Shown here: positions 30,111 to 43,800 of the stretch, one piece after another
Numbering within the stretch: position 1 is the first letter of the stretch
How the letters are laid out: every line of letters starts with the position of its first letter
Assembly (NCBI GenBank): GCA_964023275.1
Contig: OZ029927.1
Span: forward strand, 4,201,715-4,265,714
Length of the DNA: 64,000 nt
Direction of reading: 5' to 3'
Source of the DNA: Norana najaformis
Lineage: Eukaryota > Annelida > Clitellata > Crassiclitellata > Hormogastridae
Notes under the pieces: generated by a model
The model's input: the letters and a program-made list of their open reading frames with translations, nothing else
Told to the model about the DNA's origin: nothing
Database searches by the model: none
Program-made: the position numbers and the translations under genes

Positions 30111-33100
30111 TATGTGGGGGATGTACCCAATAGTTTAAGTTTTCTTCTACAAGTGGAAAGGATTTGTAACTGATTTTAATGCAATCAGGCAATTATGTGT
30201 CATTTAAGGAAACTTAACAACTTTAAGGAAGCACAATATTTATTATGCACATTTATCAAAAGTTGGGTTAAAGGATCACTCACCTAGTGCAACAGTAACA
30301 GGCCAACGGGTCATCTATAAAGGACATCTTCAAAATCATTTACTTTGGACCTCTCCTCCCCTTATCCACTTTGGCATTACCCTCCTTCCTCTCCTATGCA
30401 GACGTCCACACAACCAGGGCTAACTGTGGTACGGGACGGGGTACTTTGATACTATTACTGCATCGAGCAAAGGGACTATTTTACCATGCAATTATATAAT
30501 GGTCCCTGTGAGCTGGTATCTATCCCAGTATTATGACTGCAGATGAGACAAACCATTCAATATATTCAGCCAACTAATGAAGCTTGGCAGCCTATGATAA
30601 ATATACAAGGCATGGTACCCACCAGCTCTTGGCTGCTCCCAGGGAAGTCTGGTAATGACGATCCAACCCAGAAAGACCATATACTTTAGTCCGACTGGAG
30701 TTGGTGTTTAAGGCACACCCAATGCCGAAATAACTCTGTACCAAAGTTAGATAAAGATGTCTGCACTGGTTACAACCCCTCCTCCTGTCCGCATTGGGAT
30801 CCCCCCCTCCTTCCCTCTCTTTGTAGACGTCCTTTGTGGACAACCCCAGTACGTGTGTCAAAGTGGCCAACACTATTGAAATGACACTTAACCATAATTT
30901 ATCCTCTTCTTTATCCTCTTATTCAATATCACAACCACCTTTGTTCATAGTTTGTGGCTGTACATGCCATTTGCCTTTAAACATTGAAGCATTAGCCCCA
31001 GTAAGATTTACTTAATATAAGCTGGTTTCATGTTAAAATCATTTGGCTGTTAAAATTTAATCACGTAAATCATAACAATCTAGTTACAGTGTAAATGCTA
31101 AATGGTGCAGTCAATATGATGACTGTGTAACTTATGATAATCAATACGCACTAGCCTTGACTTTCACCTGCTGGTAACACCTGCTCTCATTGCTAACCCT
31201 TACGTGCTCCTTGCTAACCTCTCTAACCAACAAATGTTGCACTCATCGAATGGACAGTCTAGTTGTGCCTCACACCAGGATAGTGTTAGGCTGTCGGGCG
31301 AACTTAGGGTGGGTCCAAGGTTTTGCAATTTGTTGTCCAGTTCAGTCCACTCTGGCAGTTCTATGATTTCGTTCAGATCTAGGCTCAAAACTCTTCCAAT
31401 TCAATCAACTTAGCCACCGCAGCCTGATTTCTTGTCTTCTTGATCAAATGAATTTCAACAGAACTTCTCAAACAGGTAATGATTTGGGACAGTCGCTTCA
31501 CTGCAGCGTGACCACCAGTTGATGTTCTGTCTTGTGTATTATGATAATGGTCATATGAAAGTCGTTACAATAGATTATCATAGTAGGTTAAAACTAAATG
31601 CCTTTTGAGTCTGCCTATCATAGCAGAGTGCAGCATGAAAGCTGCCGTTCAGCTCCTTGACAGAAAGCACTGAAACTCAAAAGACATGATAGATACGTTT
31701 AGACTAATATTTCATACAATATTCCAATATATGTAGAAATTAATGCCATGATTATTAATTGATTAGCTACTAAAACTTGCACTGCTTAATCAATTGAAGC
31801 CATCATCAACTTACTCCATTAGGTTAAATGTACTATATTAAGCTTATAACCTACGTAAAGCCGGTAACTACTATGAAACAAGATTACATTTACATAAAGC
31901 AGTCAAAGTAGCATTTGGCTAAAAGGTACATATGCAGTCAAATAAAATTTCCAGGCACATTATAATATGTATAATAATGTGCTTCCTGGTGACCCACCAT
32001 GGGATGCTAAGTACTACTGTTCATAGATGAGTTAATTTTAATTAAAGAACAGAGGTAAGAGATACAGGTTATGTCTTCTCTATAAATGATGATATGGGAC
32101 AAACGCCAAATAAACCACAAAACTTGTTCCATTGGATATGGAACACTGTAATGAAAAGCAAGACACGTGTCAAATTATTATGCTCCCAAATAGTTATTGC
32201 GGTTCTAGCGTTGCCAGATCTTACAGCCGAAGTGTAAAACTTACGACAGCCAGCAACTTAAGAACCTATCCTTGCAGAGTCTATGGCTCATCAAAGTCTG
32301 CCAATTTCACAAGATTTGAACTGCTTCAAAGGCAGAAAAAAGTCATTACAAACAGCAAAAGTTATTCTTTGTATACAAGGCCAGTGTAAGCTAAGTCTCA
32401 TACATTACACAGCACTGGCAATGACCTAAATTCCATTTCCAAGGACTAAAGTCCAGTGGTGAGACTCTTGGGGCCTCCTTCAAAGATGATTTTTTCATAC
32501 TTTGGCCTGGACCCACTTGCAGGCCCTGCTGGTCCACAGTTACACTATTGTCTAAGCCGGCAGGGGCCAAATCCCAAGTCTTGGATATGGGGTCAGCACA
32601 CTGCAGGATCTTCCCTGCTGTGATACCAAATTACACTTCAGACTTTCTCCCACTTTATCATGTGAGAGACTGTCAACAGGAATTGCATATAAAATAAACG
32701 TGTTACTGAGTTGAGGCATTTTACTTCATGCCAGCTAAAACCTTGGCTTGTACGATGCACTCATTGAACTACTGCGGTATGCCAGACCGCTAAAGTCTTG
32801 CGCAGATCCAAAAACTCTTCTTTAACATTACATTCCATCATAGCATTTTAATTTCTCCATTAACATTAAGTATTGTCCTCAAAAAATAATTGGCCTGATT
32901 GATACAATGTGTTAGTTGTCAAGACTCAACACTAAATAGTTAAAGCACAAAGCTTGATCATTATGATTATCATATTTGTTACTGGTTCACTCATTACACA
33001 TAGGACAGCTTTTACATCTAAAAAAACTGAACTACTAGAACAAAGAAAGAGAAGACACTCTGGTTTTTAACAGTAATAAACTAAACAGCATGACTGGCAA

Positions 33101-33200
33101 ATGACTACATTTGTGCCAGACAATTTGTCAGTGAGAAAAATGGACATATAAAATTTCAGAGCACCTAATAGCAGGAAAATAATATTGAGTAGCCTCTGTA
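30111..33200. other. No gene recognised
   Basis: Three kilobases downstream of both FIS1 and LRRC58. Segments at 30340-30440 and 30770-30870 share a C/T-rich run followed by GCAGACGTCC or GTAGACGTCC and an ACAAC/CAACC-type continuation, suggesting an old local duplication. The rest is AT-rich. It may include distal LRRC58 3' UTR, which I cannot verify. Confidence 0.35.
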
Positions 33201-33605
33201 CACTGTGTCCGGAAAAATTCCAAGGCTTTACGGTAAATATGAAAATAATTAGTAAACATTAATCGATTTTTAAAATTCCAAAAACAGTTTAATCCTGAAT
33301 TATTATTGAACTATAATTTATGTTCAAAATGTCCGCCATTGGCTTCAACGCAAGCTTCGAGACGTACACGCCACTGACTAACAGCAGCATCGAACGCCAT
33401 TTTTCTAGCAACTTTCTTTGCAAAATATAAAATTCAAATACGTCACTGTGACGTAATTTTAAACGGGGGCCGTTAATAAATTACAAAGAATTTTGTTGGT
33501 AATTATGTATGGATCAAAAAGGTTTTTAAATTTTTAAATTGATTATTATCTACTATAGTTTTTTCATTCATATTTTAGAGCCTTGGAATTTTTCCGGACA
33601 CAGTG
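33201..33605 (-). mobile_element. Deleted mariner-like element with transposase C-terminal remnant
   Basis: Perfect 27-bp terminal inverted repeats (CACTGTGTCCGGAAAAATTC and onward at 33201-33227, mirrored at 33579-33605), flanked by TA at 33199-33200 and 33606-33607. The minus strand near 33330-33415 reads AFDAAVSQWRVRLEACVEAN followed by GGHFEH, resembling the C-terminal end of IS630/Tc1-mariner-type transposases. At 405 bp it is an internally deleted, non-autonomous copy. Perfect ends suggest recent movement. Confidence 0.85.
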
Positions 33606-33829
33606 TACAAAAGTGACTGCCACAACCTAACCACAAATCATAACAATGACATCATCATAGTTCATTTTTGTATGTCATAGATGAGTAAAATACACTGCAT
33701 TTCCACCAGTAAGCTAATAACTCTAAAAATAAAAGATGTTCAACATATTAGATTTCTTTTATTTTGAATAAAATGAACACTTCATTTCTACAGTTCCCTA
33801 TATAAAATCAGTAATAAAAATTTTACAAA

Positions 33830-33835
33830 TTTATT
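33830..33835 (-). promoter_or_regulatory. Candidate LRRC58 poly(A) signal
   Basis: TTTATT on +, so AATAAA on the minus strand, 481 nt after the LRRC58 stop. Other AATAAA-like sites exist nearby (around 33757), so this is only a candidate. Confidence 0.3.
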
Positions 33836-34315
33836 TCTTAGCAGTGTAAATAAATATATAAGTCATTTTACTACCAGGAACAGCAATATTTAAAATTTGC
33901 ATTGAAAGCCCAACAGATGGGGAAAATATGAAATAGTTTAATTTCAAATAAGCACATCTTTACAAACAAATTCTTACAGCTTACACTGCCAATGCAGAAA
34001 AAAGAAAAACATTGCCAAATAGCAATGGCTGATATTTACAACAGAAATTCTTCAAAACAATAATTTGCCCAATTTTTGGTTAGACCGATATCAACATGAA
34101 ACATTTAAAAAGCGCTTTCCATCGTCATTATTAACAATCATAGACCACAAGTAATTAAAGAATGAAAAATGTGCAGGTTTACCAAATGCCCAACAAGAGG
34201 AATACTTCATACTAAATACTTCAAACTGAATCAGAAATATGAAAATCTATTTCTTGATGGATGGACGGACGGACTTGACGATTACTACATATACATCTGA
34301 AACTAGGCAGAGCAC

Positions 34316-37300
34316 CTAGCCAAGTAGCACCTTCTTCATTTTTGTTGCGACTGGAAGGGTCTCGTCTTCAGACTCGGATTCAGTGCTCGAGAACAGGTTA
34401 CTTGGGGTGTTTGTGCAACGTGGTGAGCAGAGGTACTGCAGTAGTGGAAGACGGTACTTTCCACAGAAGTCAACAAACTTTATGTGCTCTACTCGTGATG
34501 CGAAATACACTCCTGGAATAAACAACGACATTCAACATTCATGACTATAATTGTAATTTGTAACTGTAATAATAAATTTATATAGCTCCACTTCATGAGA
34601 TGCTCCTCAGAGATGCTGCTGAACTGAAACACTGAAACCATAATCAAATGCTTCCGAGAAAAGAGGCAAAGGCCAAGGAGCTCACACCACAGATAGCTAG
34701 GCTACATACATAAATCTGGGCCAAACACAGCAAAGCTCTTAAGTCTGAGCCAGAAGGACAACTAGGTCACCTTGCACAGCACAGCAAAGGGATCTGTGGC
34801 CAGGCATGAATGATACATAGCTCCCCAAGATCAGATGGAACATACAGCCTGCCAGACAATTATACATATGCATTAAGATCTTAAATTCAACGTGTTTTTA
34901 TGTGACAGTGCATAATTCTTACAAATGAGTCAGTGACTAAGAGATTTTTGCCAACTGAACTCGGCATATGTTTTCATTGGCGAGGTCTATTATAACATTT
35001 TGTTGTAGAGGAACTAGGCATCTCAATCACAGGCATTTGGATTACACAGTGTATTTTACTTTGCTATGGAGAAGCTCTTGTAGCCCTCTGCACACTGGTC
35101 CATTTACTGAACTGGGCCACAGTACAGACATACAACACCTTCTCAAGCAGAATTTGACATTGCAGTGCATCATTTTAAAACTGTCTTCCTAATTTCTGTG
35201 AATTTCATTCAACAGAATTGTTTCATTATAATAAAGACAATAGTTTGATACAGCACTTGACTACTAGAATGCAGAATACAGGTTTGTGCCTCCCCTGACA
35301 CAGTCCCCTGGCATGGTCCCCTGGCACGGTCCCCTGACACGGTCCTCGTCTATGGACCTTAAGCAAGTCAAAAGTGCATTGGATGACTGATGCTTTGTCA
35401 CTAGTGGTAGATAGCAGTGCCATATAAAATATTAAAAAATAACAAAAATTATTGTGTTTCACAAATAAAAAACTGACTGAAGGCAACCGTAAAACCTCTG
35501 GTGCCTCTTGATACACAATCATAACAGAGGGAATAGTAACAGACTAGCATTACTAGTGTCAGTAGCAGTATACAAAACATAAATTGACCCAGACTGCCTT
35601 GTAACCGTTGCAAAGACTTAAAGACAAGTGCAAAGCTGTCTCAGTAAGACAATCTAATGACAGAGCAGCCTGGCCTGTGCTTCCTCCTAGTGGACGCATA
35701 AGTTTGGATCTACCTCTCTTCAGAGACAGATAGTCTTTATGGATCCACATCCGGAAAAAAGTTCAAGAACCACAGAGGTAGATAAATAGATGTCACATTG
35801 TCTTGCCTAAATTCAAATCCCAAGTTTGGATAAATTTACTTTTGGTAGTATAATATATAAATAATAAATTTAAATGAATTTAAGACTAATGTTACAAATA
35901 CCTTTGCATTTTGGGTTGACACAATGGTTTGCCGAGTTCAGGTAGTCGACTAGACAACCAGGCAGATCTTCGTATGAATATGGAATATTTTTAATCTTAA
36001 TTACACGCCCAGCCAGCTCAAGAAGAGAGGGTGCCTCATACGTCATGTCTTGGACAAAACGCATCACAAGCGGATTGTTACGGAGGCTGAGTTCGACCAG
36101 ATTGAGGCGAATGATCTCTGGCGGCAGAGTGGAAAGGCAGTTGTTGTGAAGGCTGAGTGACTGGAGGTTGGACAGACTGACGAGGCTGCTTGGCAGCGAC
36201 TCAATTCGATTGTCACAGAGGACGAGAGAGACAAGGCTCTGCATCAGACCGACTTCTGATGGGATGCTCTGCAGAACATTGCCACCAAGGTACAGAATCT
36301 CCAGGCTACAAAAACAGCACAGAGGAAAGATTATCACAGGGAAAAACACCGTAAACACCAGACTCCTTATGCCGCCAGAAAGACTGTATCCATAAAAAAT
36401 TACAGCTGACACATTTAACACTCCAAATACATGTTCAGCACTTTCTAGCAGATGACTGCATATTGTACACATATGCCAATAAATGTTTACCATTATTTTG
36501 TAAAAATAGGCCAAGTCAAAATATCAAAATGCACCAAATTTAAGCTGTTAACAGGTATGCCACAACCTAGTTGCTAATCTCTGCAAATAAGTGTGTCTTG
36601 CACTGTTTGTTAGTTAATTAGTTGTTTGTTAGTTAATTAGTTAATGAATTAGTTATTTACACACTTAATATAACACCTTTTAAGTACCTCACAAATGCAC
36701 CAACTGATTTTTATTTAAAGATCATGGGTTCGAGCCATCTAAGGCACAATGATGTTGTTCAAGCTCTATGTGCACTAATGCAGGTCGCTAATACGGAGTA
36801 AATGGCAAGTTGTCTGATGCAATGATCCTTTGTTCAAGACTTTGAAACTCATTCCTTGCTGAAGGAAGTGAGAACTGCCTCTGCATCCAACTAAGACACA
36901 TGAGATACTTCACATTTTCCACATTCTGTTACAGAAATGTAACAGCTTTTCAGCTGTGCCTGGCTCTGCTGACCAACACGAAACTGCTCTGAGTCAAATG
37001 AATCATTATGGAAATTTCAATATTAACTAGAAGTTGCACATAATAAGCCGGATAATAGATTTCCCTACCAATATTTGCTAGGAGAAGCATACGACTGACT
37101 ATAATGATGCTCACACCAACTCCCAGCATCACAAAACAGAAATAGTATCATAAAGTAAGGTCAGGAAATTGTTCCTTGTTATTACATGCCTCTTTCAGCG
37201 ATAAACAACCGATGCATGATCCAACGGTTAATTGATATTTGTACCACTTTCAAATAAGACATCAGGATTTGATTCTTTGTGGACTGATCTTCTGGATGTT

Positions 37301-37763
37301 GACCAGATTGCAGCCTGGTTTTGGTGCACCATCGGTTCATACCATAATAATTTGATTCTCAGGGTTGAAAGTGATTGCATTGGCAATCTGCCACTGCACC
37401 TTCATAGCAATTAAGCTGTTCCTTCATTTCAAACAACTTTGTCATAATAGGGTTTCATTCAGGCCATATAATCTTTACTAAAGTCTGGAACTAATTTTAC
37501 TTTGTAATAAAATAATTTTTTATTAAATTATTAATAGTGTTTTGAAAGGTACTTCAGAGGTGTTATATTAAGCATCATGCTAAACAGAATAATTCATTCT
37601 AATATTTTGCCGCTAGAAGGAAAAGCTTTTCAAAAATTTTCTGCTGATTCACTGACGTTGCTGATGTTGTGAGGATCACGGGGACTTGTGACTCATCAAC
37701 ACACGGTTTATCCAAGAAAACAAAGTCAGGCCAACAGTGACACAGCACAATTTAGTTTTAGTC

Positions 37764-37805
<42 letters not shown>

Positions 37806-40800
37806 CTCTTTCCCTCTGTCTCCAAAGCATCAGACTTATAACTCACATGTTTCTGAAGATCAGGCCTCTGAGTATGAAGCGTTAGCAACGTAATTTTCTT
37901 AGCCACAGATTAAGACGGCATCACAGTATTAGGGTCAAGGCTGTGTCATGCAATGTTTGGAGAAAAGTCAACACCTAGAAGGCATGCAATTAAATCATTA
38001 GCTTCTGCAAAAAGCAAGAAGAAAGCTTAAAGCTATTATTTTGCATATAATAATGCCCCCATTTCGTGTTTCATTAACACTATGCAACGCAAACAATATG
38101 GCCATCACAAAGCACAATAATGCTGCTCAACTGAAAAACAGAGAAGTACAGCAGAAGTATAGCTAAATATATGTGAAACATGCCACCAATGACATACTGC
38201 AAGACAGAAACTTTTAAAGTACTGCGGGTCTATTTTCTAGAAATAACATTTTTTGGGTGCTGAATAAGGCAAAGTTCTAGATACTGCGGTGGAGGGCTCG
38301 CCCCAAAATTGAAATAATCATGTTCAAATTGTTTAAATTGATTATTCTATTCTCATTATACCACCAGTATAGTGACAGTACAAATTCTAAACGTATTAAA
38401 AGTTTTAAATCTTTATTGTTGTATTAACGTTCATTGTTGCATTGATTTAAATAATGTTCTTGCAGCTGTGTTATGTACCTTGAAGAAGAAAACAGGACAA
38501 TACATTGGGTGGAGAACATCTGCCCCCACCCCACCCACCCACCCCACCCACCCACCCACCCCACCCACCCACCCACCCCACCCACCCACCCACCCCACCC
38601 ACCCACCCACCCACCCCACCCACCCACCCACCCCACCCACCCACCCCACCCCACCCACCCACCCCACCCCACCCCACCCACCCACCCCACCCCACCCCAC
38701 CCACCCACCCACCCACCCCACCCACCCACGCCCCCCCCCCGAGCGTATAGATAATTCCTAGACTCCTATAGAGTTTCTGCCTAGTAGTAGTAGTTCCTCA
38801 GTTTAACGACAACTTATGGAATCAAAGGCCGTTGCCGTCGCCCTCCTCCTTTATCCAGGCTTGGGACTGGCACTACCCCCATACAAGGCAGGGGCGGAGT
38901 TTTCTGCCTAGAGAGGTCATAAAGTTGATGAAGGCCAGCCACCTGCAGCGTCGTTGGACAGCAACAAACGATGGTAATGCAAGAGAAAAACAAAGCAAAC
39001 AGCCAAAGGATTCACTGGGAGATGAAGATAACAGTATTTGGGACAGAGAGCAAGGAGTTCATGGGATCCGTCATGTCAACGGAACGGCCACCAGGGTCAC
39101 ATACTAGTACAAGTACAAGATCTGTATTCACTGTATTCAAGTCTATTGGGAGCATGGAGGCTGAATCCAGTTTCCATTTGGCCAAGGAAAAAACCTGGCT
39201 GTCCCAAGGTTGTTAAACCATTTAGTCCTTTTCTCAGCTGCTGTGTGTGCATTATTTGGGGTCTACATGTTTATCCCAAGGTACAGCTCAAGGCTACATA
39301 ACGGAAGAAAGACCTAAATCATTCAATATATTTATGGGCCTGTGATACAGTACCTGTCATAACTCTACACACACACACCAATGCAATTAACAGTTAAGTA
39401 TAATGATGACTGAAGTATACCAGGTGGCTCATCAAGTGGTCAGCGGAAGAACCATGCCTATCCAGCAAGCAGTCTGTAAGTTAATACTGACAGACAGGGT
39501 TCGCCTAGGGAGAGGCTAGAGATAGGAGAAGATTAGACTGACATCCAGTACACTTGGGGAAATTTACAGTGTAAGCCCAAAAGATTAGGACCAAGCAGAA
39601 TTCAACACATATCACTTAGAAGCTCTGCAGAAACTAACTTAAGAGACGAAGTCAGAAGTAAAAGGGCAGCCAGTCAGAAGTTAGGCAGCACTCAGTCAGA
39701 GCAGTCAGTCATGTAGAAAAGCACAGACAAGACAGTCAGAAGAGTTTATCGAACACTTTGGTCAGTCGTTTTACAGGTAAAATAGGCTATAAGTTCATAG
39801 AGGGGAACGCTCTCTGTAATGTAGCTCAGTCAATCTCGTAAGCATTTGGAGAACATTTGTCTTCTAAAGACATTCATATTCCAAAGGACAATAAAACTGT
39901 AGAACAATTCACTTTGACAGATGGTGGGAAGAACTTTACCACAGATATGTAAGAAATTATAAATAAATGTATCTGTAGTTTTATTCTAAAGGTCTTGGTT
40001 TCCCTTTTTGCAGTGTTCACTGTTGGTTATTCAGTGTAACTGCTTGAAACTGTTTCATAATTATAAACTATTTGAAATTTTGTTCATAATTATAAAAATT
40101 GGACTGACTAGGTGCGTTCTGTACTATGACATGAATGCAGATGTACTTGGATGACTAAAATGAAGTGTACTGGGACCTCTATTGACCCGTCAATGGTCTT
40201 GACGGGTCAATAGCGTAGGTTTGACAGCTTCAATGAAGGTGACATTGAAGTGATTTGTTGAATTTGTAACACGGCCCAGCCACTCATTGTTCACATGCAA
40301 GGACCACTGGCCCCCAAAATTCCCCCAGAGTCCTAGGTTCAGCACTGGTCTTTGGTACTGCACCATCCAAGCCATCCACCCCTACAGCACAGCTTTACAG
40401 GCCATAGTAAACTAAACTTGTAGGCTATCGGTCTTCACAGATACCAATTGACACACTCGTCTCAGTATTCAATTCCGGAGATAACAGTAATTAATGACAT
40501 CGAAATATCAATGCAAATAAAGGCCCAAGGGTACTAATAATACTAAAGATTGAAAATCGGATAATAATTGTAAACATGACCGTTAACTACTGATAACACT
40601 CGGCTCTTTTTCTCTTGGTATACACATACAAACTTTATTTACGAGATGACTTTAACAGAATGTCACAGAAACATTAACAGACATCTATCTCCATCAAAGG
40701 ACCACACAGAACTACACCACAAATCAGCCGACCACCACCACAAGTACACTGTGAGGACACACCAGATGTCCTGCTTTTGCTCCAACAGGGTCAAGTCTAC

Positions 40801-43800
40801 ACCAGAAATTAAATGCACCCATCCATGCCCAAAATTAAATGCTCACCAAGTCAAGCCCAAATCCCCTTTTGAACAAACTGATTCACAAAAGCAACTTACG
40901 AGGAAGACATGTAGAGAATCACCCAATAAAAATGTGCAGTAACAAATCCCATTGTAATTGTAATCGTAAACTCAAAATTTCTAAAGCGCCACTTAAAAGC
41001 TAAACGAAGGGCACAGCTTATTCACGAGCGCTGCGTCAAGTCAGTGAGGTTGTCTAAAGATACCAGGTCGAGAACCAAGTCCGGCCGCCAGGAGACCAGA
41101 GAGAGGAGGGGAAAGGAGGCCAGGGTGGGCTGTTTTAAGCTGAGAGAAAAGGGAAGACTGATCATGGTGGGATTTCTTGAAAAGGCAAGGCCATCATAAA
41201 TAGCCAGGTCTTTTGAACGGCTTGTAGCTCCACGCTGCAATTTTCCTTACTTTCAGCAACACACATATACTTGTAGAGCAAGGCCAGTGTGGCATAACGA
41301 TAGCACTGCAGACGTACAGTCCCTTCAATTAACCCCGACCCAGCCATGAACATGAAGTATTTGCCTTAGCACATGAGGGCAGGGGCCAGTCCACTCCCTA
41401 GATGCCTGATCCTCCTACAAACAGTGTATCGCCAGTGCACTCATTTTATAGCCGAGTTTGCCATGGGTGAAAGTGGAGCAGAAATCTTGAAACGTCTTTC
41501 TGCCATAGCAAGGATTTGACCTCTGACCTCTCAGTTGACAGTCCAGTAAGCTAACCACTAGTCTATCATGTAACTGGTAACGAGGACTAATTAAGCTAAC
41601 AACCTATACAGTTAACGAGGGCTAATTAGGCTTATCGGTTAAGTGACCTGACAATGAACTGCCAGTCAAAATTTCATTCTGAAACACAGCATAGCAAAGT
41701 TTCTAAACAGCCACTATACCTGTACGTGCGAACAGCTGACATGAAGCTGTCACAAATTTAAGTTCACGCCAACAGCTTTTGATTTTTACTGCTTGCCTGC
41801 TTTCTATTTCTGTCTTTTCATTGCACTTGAAAAAGGTCATACGTGACATTTCTATGGATTTAAAGCCAATGTATCAAACTTCATGCAAATTCAGCTTCTA
41901 GTACTCATGTTTAAATTGTAGCACCTTTAATTTTTACAATTTTTATTCCACCTTTAAAGAACCTCTTGGAGACACTCCCAGTACAATACAAAATAGCTAT
42001 TATATTCAGGCTAGTGTCGCTTCAGCCATCATGTATGTGCAGAACAAGCATTCAATTGGTCGCAGAAGCTCTCTGTCGTTAAGCTGAAGATTATGACAAA
42101 CGATGACTGCTGATGATGATTGTACAATTACTGAATCCCAAACTTCATGCTGCTTAATGTAATTAAGACGTTTATGTAGAGCTACTAGAATCAAAGTGCT
42201 TCAGCAACACCCTGCATATGACAACTGCTAATCTGCCACATAAGATGACAGTCTTCGGTAACTGACTTGGGCAAATGCTAGGAAGTGCTCATCTGAGATC
42301 AAAAAAATCAACCCACACACAATAAAGCTTCCATACAGTTGTTTAGGGGCATGGTTTGCAATCAGCCGACATTCTCAAACAGGCCTTAGCACAGAATTCA
42401 TAAAATAAATAAATGTACACAATTTTCTAAAGCGACCGTACGGCCTCAACCCTGCTCATTTTTCAGTGAATTGATCGGGTGAGATCCTTCACCACCGCTG
42501 CGCTGATGCCTACAAAAACGTGCCCTGTTATTTCTTTGGCTTGCCTTCTGTCAGTACACGTTTCTTCTGCAGAATGAGTAAACACGGGTGATCGAGTGGA
42601 AAAGACATTGGCAAAAACACAGCAATCCAACAGGACTTTGTTGGAAAAAGCCCAATACATCTCCAGTTGCACACAGATAGAAAAAACAGCTACTCGTCTT
42701 ACTATATGTACGCCAGACATTCATATCAAATGGATCTCTGAGAAAACGTTTAACATAGCACTAGGCCTATATCTAGTATGATGCATACTGCATAGTGAAC
42801 ATATAGTGTTTTCTACAGCAGTTTTAATGTAATCCTCCTTCTCCTCCTCCTCCTCCTCCTCCTCCTCCTCCTCATCATCATTTCTTTCCGTTTCTAGTTC
42901 GGAGGCCAACATCATTGGCAAATCAAAAATAGTTCACCAGAAATTCCATTTAGCTTCATTCATTGCATTATTTGCTCAAAATCACCCTAAACTTTGTATA
43001 CGCTGGTGATTAAAAGTCTGCATAAAATATTTCATGTCACAGAATTTCCATTCTATAGCTGTTACATCAGTGCCTTCACACACTGCACTAAGGAGAGAAA
43101 TTCTCACAACAGGCACTAGTGTGGCTAGTGACACTGATGTACACGTTTGTCTGGCAAGAAGCACAGCAACCACGACTTGAATTCAGTTGGATACTAACAG
43201 TGTGGGTTTTCATAACAGTTGACGACAAATGTTTGGCCACAATGAAAGCGCTTTATTATTATGTTTAATAGCATTCAGGGTGCACTTCAAGGAGATTAAG
43301 CACTTCCTGTGAAAAGACTCTTAACAAATTCTCACATCAATAATATAATATAATATATGTAATATTCATTACATGAAAATAATATGGGTGGAAGCAAAGT
43401 TATTAGTTGTCTGTTTTGCTGTGCCTGGGAAGCACTTGATCCAAACATTAATCACCTCCACAAATGCTCTTCTTTCATCATCACATAAATGGTCAGGGTC
43501 AATTAAAAACAGGAAAAACAAACCTTCATAAATTCTATATACAGATATATCTATATAGAATTTATGTATATAGAATGCTATATTAATGCATATACACATA
43601 TACATCATTATACATCTGCGTATGCATGCACGCACTTATGTGCGTGTATATAATATGGATAAATATGTGTAAAAGCAAGGTTCATGCATATGCAGCCAGG
43701 AGCTTTTACTGGTTCAAAAGAACCCCCACCTGAAAGCAGGTTATACATCACCTCCAAACTTAATCCAGATAACCCAACCAACAGGCTACCATACTGTTCA

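Noticed and set aside
38372-38761. Long Pro-Thr-His and Gly-Trp-Val reading frames on both strands
   Set aside because: All come from the CCCA array; every frame is open because the repeat has no stop codons.
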